Shown here: in pieces, positions 14,474-25,510 of the stretch | How the letters are laid out: every line of letters starts with the position of its first letter | Numbering within the stretch: the stretch's first letter is position 1 | Source of the DNA: Solea solea | Taxonomy: Eukaryota > Chordata > Actinopteri > Pleuronectiformes > Soleidae | Assembly (NCBI RefSeq): GCF_958295425.1 | Contig: NC_081141.1 | Location: forward strand, 20,069,884-20,133,883 | Reading direction: 5' to 3' | DNA: 64,000 nucleotides | Program-made: the position numbers and the translations under genes | Notes under the pieces: model-generated | Database searches by the model: none | What the model was told of the DNA's origin: nothing | The model's input: the letters and a program-made list of their open reading frames with translations, nothing else

Positions 14474-15638
14474 TATTTACATCACCAGGCAATTACGTAA
14501 CAGACAGGAAGCAGCAGACACATACCCATCATCACTTTGTTGTGCTCTTTTTCCTCGTACATTGTATTTGGATTTTTGCTCCATAATATGTGAATAACAA
14601 AATATCCCAGTGAATCCTAGCTCGACTCTAAAACCGCCACCGTTTAGTGTTCCATAATTATTCAGCAGTGTTTATATTTTTGGACTATATTTATTTTCAA
14701 AGCTTGAAGGGGGGAAAAAAGCTGAGTCTTAAACCACTCACTGTCACCCACTGCTTTTCATATCTGTGTTTCTGTCTGTGTGCCCACTCACTGAGCCAAG
14801 AATAAAAAAAAACCATGTAGTAGGCAACTGATAAATTACTGCACTGGTAAAACGGCGAAGTACAGAGTAGGTGGTTAAGTGATCATGGATGGCAGGGGGA
14901 AAAAAAATAACAAAGGGATATTACACATTAAAAGCGGTGATTCAGAAAACATTCAAATTGAATTATTCTGCGGCGTTACTTTGCTGGTGGTTTCATTTCA
15001 AAGAGAGAAAAGTAAAAAAAAAACACATACTCAACTACATACAGATCTGTGTGCAGCACTGTGCGGCTTTTAACAACATATATCTGGAAGCATGAGGAAG
15101 ATTACTATGACAACCCAATTGTGGAATTTAAAATAATGTGACATTATAATGTTTTTGTTTTTTTCGCCACCATTCTTTTTTAGAATAAATCATTCGTTTA
15201 TCATGCCGTGTGTATGGTACGGATCAGAAACAAAACAACAACACCGCTCTTTGTTGAAAATGTGTGTCCTTGTCTTTTCACCCTTTTTGTCTGAGTAGTT
15301 GCAGCTGACAAGTCTTTCATTTTTTGTCCAGACGTGTTTATCTAACCTCATCTATACTGCATGATCATTAAAAACAACCAAGAAACAATCAGTGGAATGG
15401 TATTTACAGTTGCCAAGTGCTGATGGATGAAATTATTGAAGGATACATATTTTATGAGGTCGTCTGATAAAGAGGCAGTTAGCATACTGTTTCTAACTGC
15501 TTTTTAACAGCAGCTGCTTTTGGATTTTGTGACGCAAATGTGTTTAAAGGCTGTGGGAGATTTATTTTCAGTTGGACGCTGAACTTTTTCAACTCTTACG
15601 TTGATGAGAGAACTTGAGATCTAGTCGTAAAATGTAAA

Positions 15639-15856
15639 AGTACTCGATTAATCGGTTTGAAGCTCTTTTGCTTATTAGAACAATATTCCTGATTGTTTCA
15701 GCTTCTTAAATGTGAACATGCTCTGCTTTCTTTGCTTCGCTTAACAAAGAAATCATTCAAACGGAATCATTTTGGTTGGTGGACAAAGACAAGACATTTG
15801 AGAACATCATCATTTCCAGGTTGGACAAGCATTTTATGGACCGAACGATTACTCAA
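15639..15856 (-). mobile_element. Inverted copy of the 60156 hAT-like repeat
   Basis: On the plus strand it reads CTCGATTAATCGGTTTGAAG, CAGCTTCTTAAATGTGAACA, GTTGGTGGACAAAGACAAGA and ACCGAACGATTACTCAATTT. This is the reverse complement of the ordered blocks in the copies at 27 and 60 kb. It lies about 1 kb upstream of exon 2. Confidence 0.55.
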
Positions 15857-16077
15857 TTTAGTTTAGTTTCTCTTTACACACGTTTTGCCGCTACACAAGC
15901 ATAGTTTCTCAAGTAACTTTGGCTTCTGTGGGAATTCAAACCATAACCCCTGTTGGTATTAGCAGCAGACACTGCTTACTGAGCTATAAAAGACCAATTA
16001 CAGCTAAATGTTGTAAAAAAGCTGGCCATAGCTAATGTAGTCTGCCTGGTCATTAATGAAATTTGCAACCTGTCTGT

Positions 16078-16124
16078 CTCTCTCTCTCTCTATACACACA
16101 CACCCACACACACACACAGACACT
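16078..16124. repeat. (TC)n/(CA)n compound microsatellite
   Basis: TC units then ACAC tract, about 750 bp upstream of exon 2. Confidence 0.9.
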
Positions 16125-16839
16125 CGTGCACACTTGACAATATGATGCTTATTTTCTGGTCAGTGAAATACAGTTAGTACTGCTTCATTGCGCTGGCTTA
16201 CACAATTAGTGGATCAGTGGATTCAAGGGATGAGCTGTGTTGAAATGAGAGGATAACAAGGAAGAAAGAAAACGATGAAAGATATAGCACATGGGAAATT
16301 GTGGGTAACTGACCAAAGCAAAGACCAGATCTTCACCAGCCAGTCCCATGTCGCCTCATTGTGCTTCCTTGCCAACGCAGACTAACATGTATTTTTTACG
16401 ACTAATTAGGGACTTCATCTCCTACAACAGCACACACACACACACACACATCAGTCTTTTCCTTTTTCCGTTTTCCCTTTGAGCAACAATTATTTTTGGC
16501 CAAGTCATTGGGCTTGTGGGAAGTGTTTGACCTCAAAATAAACGCTGATGTCAACCCAGCAACCCGCTTTTTCCTTCAAAGCAGCTGTAAATATCCATTG
16601 GTTTAGGTGGACATTATTTGCTGGTAAACTATCACTGAAAGTAGATTGGTGAAAAAGTCTATATTAATAAGGTACATTTAATAATAAATACATTTAGAGT
16701 CAAATCATTTCATCAATCATATTTAGAACTCCAGGCTAGTCGGCTGTGTTGGATCTTAATTAAAATGACATGAAATGACATCGTGTGTCTGTTGGCTCTG
16801 AGAAGAACTCTAGTCTACTCGGCGACTGAGTAATAGCTT

Positions 16840-16876
16840 CATCTTGTCCTTTCTGCTTCCTTCCTTTTTTTAACAG
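16840..16876 (+). promoter_or_regulatory. grid2: 3' splice site of intron 1 (polypyrimidine tract and AG)
   Basis: A C/T-rich run (cttgtcctttctgcttcc, then a run of T) leads directly into TAACAG, with the AG at 16875-16876. The first exon bases GT complete a Gly codon, matching the known phase-1 junction after the HIG motif in delta receptors. A GACTGAG-like sequence near 16824 could serve as a branch point, but this is only a guess. Confidence 0.85.
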
Positions 16877-17032
16877 GTGCCATCTTTGATGACTCGGCAC
16901 GAAAAGATGATGAGGTATTACGCCTTGCCGTGGCAGATCTCAATATGAACAATGAGATCTTGGAGACAGAGAAGGTCACTGTTTCTGTGGCGTTCGTTAA
17001 CGCCAACAACCCCTTCCAGGCTGTGCAAGAAG
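16877..17032 (+). CDS. grid2: Exon 2 of delta-type ionotropic glutamate receptor (GluD2-like)
   Basis: The exon encodes 51 complete codons plus split codons at both ends (phase 1 in, phase 1 out; 156 bp). The reading frame starts with GT completing a Gly codon, then runs [13 protein letters not shown] and ends NNPFQAVQE with a trailing G, which would begin an Ala codon. In the family this segment is the first beta-strand, first helix and second strand of the extracellular amino-terminal domain, just after the signal peptide and the ADSIIHIG-like stretch of exon 1. From recalled family sequences it matches GluD2 ([23 protein letters not shown]) better than GluD1 (GAIFEENAAKDDRV). GluD2 is a postsynaptic receptor of cerebellar Purkinje cells; its amino-terminal domain binds cerebellin, which bridges to presynaptic neurexin. 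There is no stop in frame. The exon is bounded by an AG acceptor after a pyrimidine tract and a GT donor. The open frame running past the donor is intronic read-through. A teleost grid1 paralogue is the main alternative. Confidence 0.93.
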
Positions 17033-17038
17033 GTAGGA
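17033..17038 (+). promoter_or_regulatory. grid2: 5' splice site of intron 2
   Basis: The donor reads GAAG|GTAGGA. GT follows the first base of a split codon, giving phase 1, as expected before the ACELM-like start of the next family exon. Positions +3 A and +5 G follow consensus (GTRAGT), while +4 G and +6 A deviate, so it is a moderate-strength donor. Confidence 0.85.
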
Positions 17039-18551
17039 CACTGTCTTTATACACTTGTTCCTTGGAGCAAAAAGCCCCCCAGCAGGGGTTTTCTCAAATG
17101 ATTATATGGCAACTTTCGTTAGCATATCGTAGTCTTCACATCCTTATATCTACTTCTTCAGCTGTGCAACGAAAAAAAAACAAGGAACAAATCCACAATT
17201 TGGCACATGGCTTGATATTAATGAAAATGATGTCCGTCCTTTTAACCGCGAGAGAAAATTCCAAAAACATCTATTCACAAGAGAGGTATCTGAAAGAAAA
17301 GAAAATAAATAAAAATCCTTGTCTTATCTCTAATGATTTCCCTTTATTTATCACGACCGTTTGTTCTGTTTTCAATTTTTACCCCAATGGTTAGTCATGT
17401 GATCTAATCACTTGATTAATCTATTTAGGCACCTGCTGTCTTTGCGTTTTTTGTTCCCCACATGTGCCTTAATGAAAACGACTGATTTGAAACATGCTGG
17501 TTTTCAAATCTCAAAGTATTCATGAGTTAATTAAAGCATGAATACATGTATAACATTTTCTACATTTGAGTGTCACAAGCATGAAGGCATCATTACACTG
17601 TACATAAATACTCATTATTGCATTGGTCCAGTATTGGTCAAAACCACTGGAACAGAAACAATGAAAAGTAAAAAGTGATATCCGACACGCTCCATAGACC
17701 TTAAATAACATCTTGGTTTGTCACAGAGCACTAGCTGTAAAGAGAACAGTGCACTGCTGTGAAAAAGCGCCTGGAGTGATGTGGCAGTAATGGGAACAAC
17801 ATTTGCACGGGCTTTGTCTGCATGGCTAAATGTGCTAAAGCGCAGTGTCAACGTGTGAACAACTATTTGGTGCATTTGTGTTTGTGGTTGATAGTGATAA
17901 AGCAAAAAACAAAAACCTAACAACCACAAGAAGAAAATCACATTAGGAGCAGCCCACATCTCAAATGTCCTATTTAAACCCTGTCTGTGAAATAAAGACT
18001 GTGAATAAAAGTAATCAGACAGCACAGCATGGACGCAACACTTTTCACCAAGCAGACTGAGCCAACAACAGGTCGCTCATTGTTTCAGCAAGATCTTGTT
18101 TTTAAGATCAGTGAATGTTTTTTTCTTTGCTGATTTGGTACGTTCTTTTTTCAACAGTCCCAATATACACACAGGCAACTTTGAATTGTCAACTACTGTC
18201 GGGCAGTATTTATCGGCAGTACAGGATTTGTTAAAGACAATGATTAATCTGTTTATTTCAGTTTAGTTTGGGATTTCATTTAAATCATGTTGAATGACGA
18301 TGCTTTTTCGTCTCCGAATGATTTAAGTCCCAGTTTCCTCAGTCAGTTGATTGGCCTGTCCAAATCTGTGGCTGGTACAATGAAGCCTTCACTGTCTTTC
18401 TGTCTGCCTCCCTCTGAACAGACTGCCTTTCTCATTTCCCTGCCAGTCGGCTTGCTGGTCCTTCTGTTTGGCTGTCTGTCTGTCAGTTTAGGTAGCTGGC
18501 TGACTAATTGATTGACAGTCTCCCCATCATCCTGTTCATCTGTGTGTAACA

Positions 18552-18802
18552 CATGTGTCAAACTGGTGGCCCGGGATCTGTGCAATTCTCTTAATTCTCT
18601 GTTTTTGTGTATCATAAATATGTTTTTATTGTGAATCATTTTATATCAAAACAAGCACTTTGCAATTCTGTCTAATATCATAATGAATATCTTATATTGC
18701 CCACCGACTATAAATAAAAAAATAGTTTTTTACTCTGTCGGCCCCTGCTTGACCAGACTAGATGCTTATTGGCCCCCAGGTCATTTGAGTTTGACACCCC
18801 TG
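18552..18802. mobile_element. hAT/Charlie-like short element
   Basis: The right end GAGTTTGACACCCCTG is the inverse of the common CAGGGGTGTCAAACTC hAT terminus. The left end CATGTGTCAAACTGGTGGCC is a decayed partner. Flanking octamers GTGTAACA and GTGTATAA agree at 6 of 8 bases. It is non-coding, about 251 bp. Confidence 0.6.
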
Positions 18803-18994
18803 GTGTATAACTAGTCAACTTTCAGTCGTTTTGTCTGTATCTTTATCTCGTGTGTTATGATTTCAACGCCTTTGCTTTGTGCACTTGGAGTTGTCGCAGG
18901 AGATTTATTGAAAAGGATTTCATTCATTCTTTAACTTTTAATGCCATTGATCTGCACATTATCTGTATTAGGTCCAGAAGAGTAACACTGCATT

Positions 18995-19150
18995 AAAGCT
19001 GCAGTGCATAACGTTTGTTGTTGATATTCTGCCTCTGCTGTCTGCCTCTGGTTGCCGTGAACAGAAAATGATGAAACATTATTTATGTGCTGCATCCTTC
19101 ATCTTAAAACGGGCTCCTCAAGCAACAACTGTCAGACCTGAGGGAATGTT
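18995..19150 (+). repeat. Dispersed repeat R1, copy 1
   Basis: TTAAAGCTGCAGTGCATAAC is followed by TATGTGCTGCATCCTTCATC, GGGCTCCTCAAGCAACAACT and GTCAGACCTGAGGGAA. The last blocks recur at 51.7 kb (GTGCGCCATCCTTCATCTGA, GGCTCTGTCAAGCAATACTA, TCAGACTGGACTGAGCGA), showing a shared interspersed element of unknown class. Confidence 0.5.
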
Positions 19151-20462
19151 TGTGTGAATACACAAGCAGCAAAAGGGTGGGCAGGGGCGAAAAGCATTCA
19201 TCCCATCAAACTGCAGAATGACTGTTTTTTGAGCAGTGAAATTCACTTCTTAAAGTTTTTGTGGCCGTTGCTTTGTGTTTTTTAATTATACTCTTTCCTG
19301 TTTGTAGCCGTCTTGCTTTACAAAAGCACTGTTGCTATTGCCTCCCTCTGCCTCTGTTTATATTTAAATGTTACAGACTATGGATTTAAATCATACAAAG
19401 TCGCTGACATTTTTTCAAAATATAATAACATTTGTTGATTTCCATCCCATGTGTGCAGGCATTTTAATTAGTACCATATCTTTTTTATAACTATTGATGT
19501 GATTTATTTGTTAGATTAATAAGAAGTCAACATACTTACAAGACATAAAAAAAAAACCAAAACAATGTTGCCTAGACAAATAAAGTATTTTTTTTCTTAA
19601 AAGCCTTTTTCTGAATGACCAGCTCTGTTCATAAGAGAGAGAGTGGCAGGGCAGTAGAAACTCAGATTAGAGGCTGGATTAATGTTGTCCCAGCAGAATA
19701 CACAGGTAAATGTTGCCAAATCTATAATCCGCACTGCTACTGCTCGTTTGTACCTTGTAATGTTAAATACATTAATTTGCTAACTTGTAAATCTGAATGT
19801 CTGAATGCAAACTTTTCCATAAGTGCAAATTTCCTTAGCTGTGGAGTGACTGAGCTACAGTACGTGTGCATTAGTATGCATGCATGCGTATGCCTGTACT
19901 TTCAGGTTTAGCATTGGTGGAAGGGCATTTTGCTTCAAAGAGATGTCTGAGTGTCAGGTTTAAGGTCAGGTTTATTTGAAATGAAAGCACTCTATGACTA
20001 CATCTGACTTGCTTTTCCTAATCGACAGACAAAACAGGTGCGATAGGGAGTGCAGTATATCCACAAGTCAATGATTGCGTGCTTTCTTGTATTTATGTTA
20101 CCTCCTTAGGCCTTTTTCTGGACTAAACCGAAACTGAACTGACAGGTTTAGGTAGTAGTTTCAAGAGCATAAAAAGCTCCTTGGATGAAACCACTTCCCC
20201 TTTACCTCTTTCCCGCCTTTCCCGTACATACTGCTTAATTGTAGATCTGCTCTTGTCACTTATATTCACATTTCACTCCCACTATCCTGCTATATCCGTA
20301 GTAATCAGGCCTGACATTACTTAGGGAATGGAATGTGTGTGTGTGTGTGTCCGTATGCATGCCTGCATGTCTTTTCATGTCTCCATCAATTAAAGCAATG
20401 AGAATCCCCTAATTGGATAACAGACTATGGAAAGGTGGTGGTGGGAGGAATGAAGAGCAGGC

Positions 20463-20477
20463 GGGGGGGGGGGGGGG
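20463..20477. repeat. Run of 15 G
   Basis: A pure G15 homopolymer in a G-rich context (GGTGGTGGGAGG upstream), about 590 bp before the RE1-like site. Confidence 0.9.
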
Positions 20478-21063
20478 CGGTGGTACCACAGGAGGGAGGC
20501 AGGAATTCAATAGTTGTCTCAGTTTATTTTTCATTCTAGTTTAGTCCTGACACGTAGAGCACACAGCGGCATTTATGCACACGTTACCACACAAGGAAAC
20601 AAAAAAAAAACCTTCACACCTTTGTTAGTGTCTGCACACTGCAAACCTATACCTGAATTTTAACATTGTTACTTTGTCTCTGAAAACAAATTGTGTACAT
20701 CAAAATAAAAAGTTGTTGGTATTGGTTGTTGCGCTAAATAAATAATCTGAATACAAACACATACAAAAGGAATTATCTTAATTAATACACTTACAGTATG
20801 TTGTGTTGACAGCTGCAAAATTTACAACAGAGGTCTGTAATGAATTGAGTGGAGAGGGGGTGTTTAGTCGATTAACAGTTTAGAAAATGAATCTGTTCCT
20901 ATTCATAATTGAAATCAACCCGATTCATCAGTAATGGAAATATGTGGTCGTTGCAGCCTCGCTGTAAAGACTGTGCTGATTTATTCATACGTGTTTTATT
21001 GTTTCAACGTAGCCGGCTGCAGTTTGCATTTTGTTCACAATTCCTGTGTGAGGCTCTAAACAT

Positions 21064-21084
21064 TTCAGCACCATGGACAGCACC
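21064..21084 (+). promoter_or_regulatory. REST/NRSF binding element (RE1-like)
   Basis: The site has the left half TTCAGCACC and right half GGACAGCACC with the canonical two-base spacer AT. It departs from the textbook RE1 (right half GGACAGCGCC) at one position, an A for a G. RE1 sites recruit the REST repressor to silence neuronal genes outside neurons, and introns of neuronal receptor and channel genes often carry them. This one lies about 4 kb into intron 2 of a synaptic receptor gene, in the same strand sense as the gene. Occupancy is inferred from sequence only. Confidence 0.75.
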
Positions 21085-23659
21085 AAGCATCGCGCGCACA
21101 GTCAGACAAGCTGAACTCAGACATCAGGAAACATGTATTGTGAGCATTAAATGATTACAGACAGTAACTCATGATATTAGTGGAAGAAGTCTCAGAAGAC
21201 GCTCATAAGATTTCGGTGACACTGGGGAAGGATGAGAGTTAAGAAAACACATATGAGATACTTTAATGCGAAATGTTTCCTTTTAATCAGTAAAGCAATT
21301 ACAGATAAGAACAATTGTGGCTTGAAGAGGGGGTGGGTTGGGGGTGAGGGGTCATTATGTATGCATTATGCAGTCCCAATGTTGCCAAATGAAGCTAGTG
21401 TTTAAATGTAGTAATCTTTTTTTTTACTCCCTTAAATCTTTGCCTGTATTGCTATGGCACAAAGGACTGAGGTGAGAATGTTTCAGTCGTGATGGAGATT
21501 AATTATAAGCCCTGCAAATATGAAATGGGACATGAAAAAGATGATAATAAAATGTTAAATCTTTGTAAGTTCTTAATTAAAGTTTCGCTGGATGAGAGTG
21601 ACTTAATTTTATATTTAGGAGATTTGTCATCTCCTCTTATTATCTATTCTGACACAGTGGAACTCGATGTGATTCGCAGGAACAATGTGGTGTGGTGCTA
21701 AACCCAGCATGAAGCGAAATGCCTCAAGGGTGCTTGAACGTGACCAGAATAACTAAAGCAGATTTTGTCGTGTTCGCCAGTGCACTGTGGTAAAAACACA
21801 TTAAAAGAAAATCACACTTCATCCTGGAAGGTCAGCATTTTCTCTAAAAATTCAACATTTTCTTCTGGTCTTATATATTTTTGCTATCAGGAATATAAAT
21901 GTTTCTTTCCCACTCCCTCTACTCGCATCTATTTTTGTACTTTTCATATTAGGGTGTTTTAAATTTTTTATTAAAAATAGTGCAACGTCTTTCCTGATCT
22001 TTTCCGTTTATAAAACATTCATGTGGAAAAATTAAGAAGTCTCCCTCCTCTGTTGGAGCCTCAGTCTGCAATCCAAACATAAATACCAGCAGTCAAAGTC
22101 AAAGCACTGTGCTGGAGACAGACATGACTCCACAAAGTATTCACACTATTTGCCAAAAGTACTTATACTCAGTATTCCACAATGACAACAACCACGTTGT
22201 AGGAATGTAAAATCTGAACTCTGAAAGTAAGTGTGTTTGCTTTAGTTGTCCTTGAGATGTGTGTAGAAGTTCAACAGTCTTTTGCAGTGTATTTAGCACT
22301 TAACATGACAACATGGGAATTGATTGATTGATTATTATTGATTCGGGTGCTTTCTCCTGTTCATTGATCACTAAAGCATGGGTGGATGGAGATAGATAGT
22401 TAGATCTGTCCAACCATCATCATCACGATAATGGCAAACAAGCTTGTCATCATGGAGAAGAAGAAGAACATGTCACTGTAGCTTGTAAGATGCAGATCTA
22501 CACTGTTAACTTCATCTTGTTGTAAAACGCCTGTATATAAGTTTAAGTTTTTTGGCCTGTTTTTAACATTGAGACAAAAACTCTAACTCATAACAACATT
22601 ACATCGTCAGGCAGGTCTTCCGACAGCTGTCATGTCAGCTTTATTTTTTTTCATCACATGCTGTGCTACCTATGCTTGTGCTTCCATGAGTCTAACAAGC
22701 GGTTAACACCTGTGGATAGTCTCCATGGTTTTTGGACATTGTAACTAAATGTTAAAATTTTAAATTTAACATGCAAATTCTCCCATTTTAAATTGCTAAT
22801 ACACTATTTTAACATGCTGCAAATTGTAAATAACTGCCAACTATTGAAAGTTATTCAGGAAAAATGGTCAAAAGCACTTACTCACAGGACTTTTCTGGTC
22901 TTTTTATGGTTAAAATAAGCACAAAAACAAGTCCAGATGGACATGGACCAAGAGCTTAATTATATATCATAATATGGCTGTATAAAGTCTACCATTGTAT
23001 GAATCGATGTTCTAATCGTCGCCTCTTCTAATGGCTCTTTTGTGAATGTTTCACCAGCATTATTTCATTTATTTTTTTAATTAACACAGCAATGATTCAG
23101 TGTCCTGCAGTGACATGGCTCAGAGGGCACATTCAAACCTGTTAACTGTGGCCACATGCAGTTACTTGCTGTTATTATGCGAGCATGGAAGCGCAACATG
23201 GCATTTTGACCACAAAAAGAGCTCCTGTTCTCAAATATTCCCACGTAAGCTAGAAAATGTTATGCATAGAATGCACAGAAAAGGCACCAAAGACATCTTA
23301 TGCTCTCACGCTGTTACATCACTCGGAGATGGTCCACCTCCTGCTGCCGCCCGCTCTTCATTTTCCAAATATCCAACATTTATCCAAAAAAACCCAAACT
23401 GTATACTGTATACAAACACACAGTTGACTGATGCTGTGCACACACTCCCTTGATCATCCTTGCTCATCGCTCGACACTGCATTCATCCTTTTACTGTAAA
23501 AGACGGTAACGTCTCTCCTCCATGCAGCTTCATTACCATCCATTTTTTCCTCATCTCTCGTTCTCTCTTTTCTCTTCCAATTTGACTTTTTTCTGTCAAC
23601 CTTTGTCCTCATTCAGTAATGAATTGCAACAATTCAATTAACCTCGTCCACTAATAGCA

Positions 23660-23678
23660 GGGGGGGGGGGGGGGGGGG
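23660..23678. repeat. Run of 19 G
   Basis: A pure G19 homopolymer, able to form a G-quadruplex. It lies immediately before the RFX-like palindrome. Confidence 0.9.
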
Positions 23679-23682
23679 TCAG

Positions 23683-23696
23683 GTAGCCATGGCAAC
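23683..23696. promoter_or_regulatory. RFX X-box-like palindrome
   Basis: GTAGCCATGGCAAC matches the ideal RFX palindrome GTTGCCATGGCAAC at 13 of 14 positions. It sits five bases after a run of 19 G. RFX factors bind such sites at ciliary and neuronal genes. A second, weaker half-palindrome (ACCATGGCAAC) lies near 45830. No expression evidence is available. Confidence 0.4.
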
Positions 23697-23802
23697 ACCG
23701 GCAATGGGCTGATGCTGTTTTGTGTGTGAGCGTGTGTATGTGGAGTTAAGCAGCTGACAGCTGGTAACAAACCAGATCCAACCAGACATTTGGGGTTTTG
23801 AA

Positions 23803-23803
23803 T

Positions 23804-23835
<32 letters not shown>
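23803..23835. repeat. (TG)n microsatellite
   Basis: About 16 TG units, 110 bp after the RFX-like palindrome. Confidence 0.9.
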
Positions 23836-23836
<1 letters not shown>

Positions 23837-24759
23837 TCGCGCACCCTTTCAATCAGTGGTAGGTCAGTTGATTGGTTGGTAAATATGTCAGGAGTGAATC
23901 TCTATTGAAAAGTTTGATTTCCTGCCCCCACTGAGCGTTGGCTGGCTCTCTCCCCTCTCTCCCTTTCTCTTTTTCTGTCTGTGTGTCTCTCCGTCTTTGT
24001 TTCAGTCTGTATGGCGGCTTGACAGCAGCTTTCCGTCTCTTAATAAACAAAGACAGTCCTTCACTGCAGATGGGGGGGGAGAAGTCGCCCACAAATCAGT
24101 TTTGTCATGGCTTTTCCTTTTTACTGCAGTGCTGTCCCTCAACTGAAAACATTTAAAAACAAATTCCCACAAGACTAAATATTAAACTTGAACTTGAATG
24201 ACTCCACGTTATAGGGATCATTTTATGATACAGTCTGTGAAACACAGGCCGCACCACTTGAATTGAATGCTTTATGTTATAGGTAAGTGTAGACAATTTG
24301 TTACAATAAGCTTCAACTGTTGTGACAAGAAATTGCAAGAGACTGTAACAACATTTCCCCCTGAATGTTTACAGTTTGGTTTTTCCGTCTAATTGTTTTC
24401 CCTGGTGTGATTATAGTGGCATAACAGGTCAGTGGTTTATTCCACACAGCAGCAAACCACATGACATTAGAGCACATTATTCTAAATGTGTCACTCTGAT
24501 GCGTTCCAGTGATCCTCCGCAAAGCCAAAACACTGTGTCATAACAAACGCAAGTACGCACCCACAGAGACATGCAATCAAACAACTTCATATACGGGAGA
24601 ACAGAAGATGAAAAGTAACCTACCCTGACGATCATTTGGCTCAGAGGTGTCGTTGTACTTTAACACGTCTGCTTTAATATAGTCATCAACCACACGGACA
24701 GGGAACAGCCAAAAATCTTCCAACTGATTCAGTCAGTTTGAAGTGGATTGACTGAAAAA

Positions 24760-24960
24760 CACTCTACCTTACCTCCCTTACCTTAAGCAAAACCACTTAA
24801 TGCCTCCCCTTTACCATAACCTAAGCACAATTCAGATCTTAGCCCTAAACTTAAACCAGGTTCTCAGAAATGTTCTGCCGTTAGCACCAGGTTTTGGTCC
24901 CCATGAGGACTACTGGTCCTGACGAGGTCAGTGTTTATACCAGGAAACGTTCTGAAGAGG
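24760..24960 (+). repeat. CCTAAC-rich fish dispersed repeat, copy A
   Basis: The order is CCACTTAATGCC, ACCATAACCTAAGC, TTAGCCCTAAACTTAAACCA, GGTCCCCATGAGGACTACTG, GTCCTGACGAGGTCAGTGTT and TATACCAGGAAAC. The family looks like degenerate telomere repeat plus a unique 3' half and is often found beside CA repeats in fish. Copies also lie at 14.1 (inverted), 25.3 and 45.4 kb. Confidence 0.6.
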
Positions 24961-25264
24961 AAACAAATACGAGTACACTCACTGACTCACAATTTTCGTC
25001 TCCTCTGCTCTTCTTTTACACTTGCCATTCCGTCTGTCACCAGGGCAATGATTACAGCCCTTCCTTGAGCTAATGGTTGACGCCCAGTTGACAGGCTGTC
25101 ACTCAGAACACTGCGTTGCCATAGTGATAGCGCAAACCTCTGTTTCTCTTTGACAATTGGGTGATGTCTGTGAATCACCTGGGTGAGACAGGTTGCGAAA
25201 GACTGATATGGGAGAGGAAAGGTGAAGGAAGGTGTTAGTTATCCAGAGGATTTCTTCCTTTTCT

Positions 25265-25510
25265 TTGGCCAATTATTGGAACTGTTAGTGGCAGCTCTGA
25301 AAAGGCACAGTCTGGTTATTACATTGACTTACATTCCTTTCCCTCTAAACTTAACCATAACTACTACTGGCCTAACCCCTACATTTAATCTAAGCATAAC
25401 CTCATGCTTCTTGTCCACCAAAAAGGAAGACAAATCCCCATAATATGATTGTTTTAACAGATGTATGTCCCCACAACATTAGTAATAGCTTGAACACACA
25501 CACACACACA
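25265..25510 (+). repeat. CCTAAC-rich fish dispersed repeat, degenerate copy
   Basis: TTACATTGACTTACATTCCT, CTAAACTTAACCATAACTAC, GGCCTAACCCC, AATCTAAGCATAACC and TATGTCCCCACAACA precede a (CA)n tract at 25495-25510. It lies about 300 bp after copy A in the same orientation. Confidence 0.5.

Noticed and set aside
16930..17394. Exon 2 read-through frame of 154 codons
   Set aside because: Only the part up to 17032 matches delta receptors; beyond the GT donor the translation is intronic.
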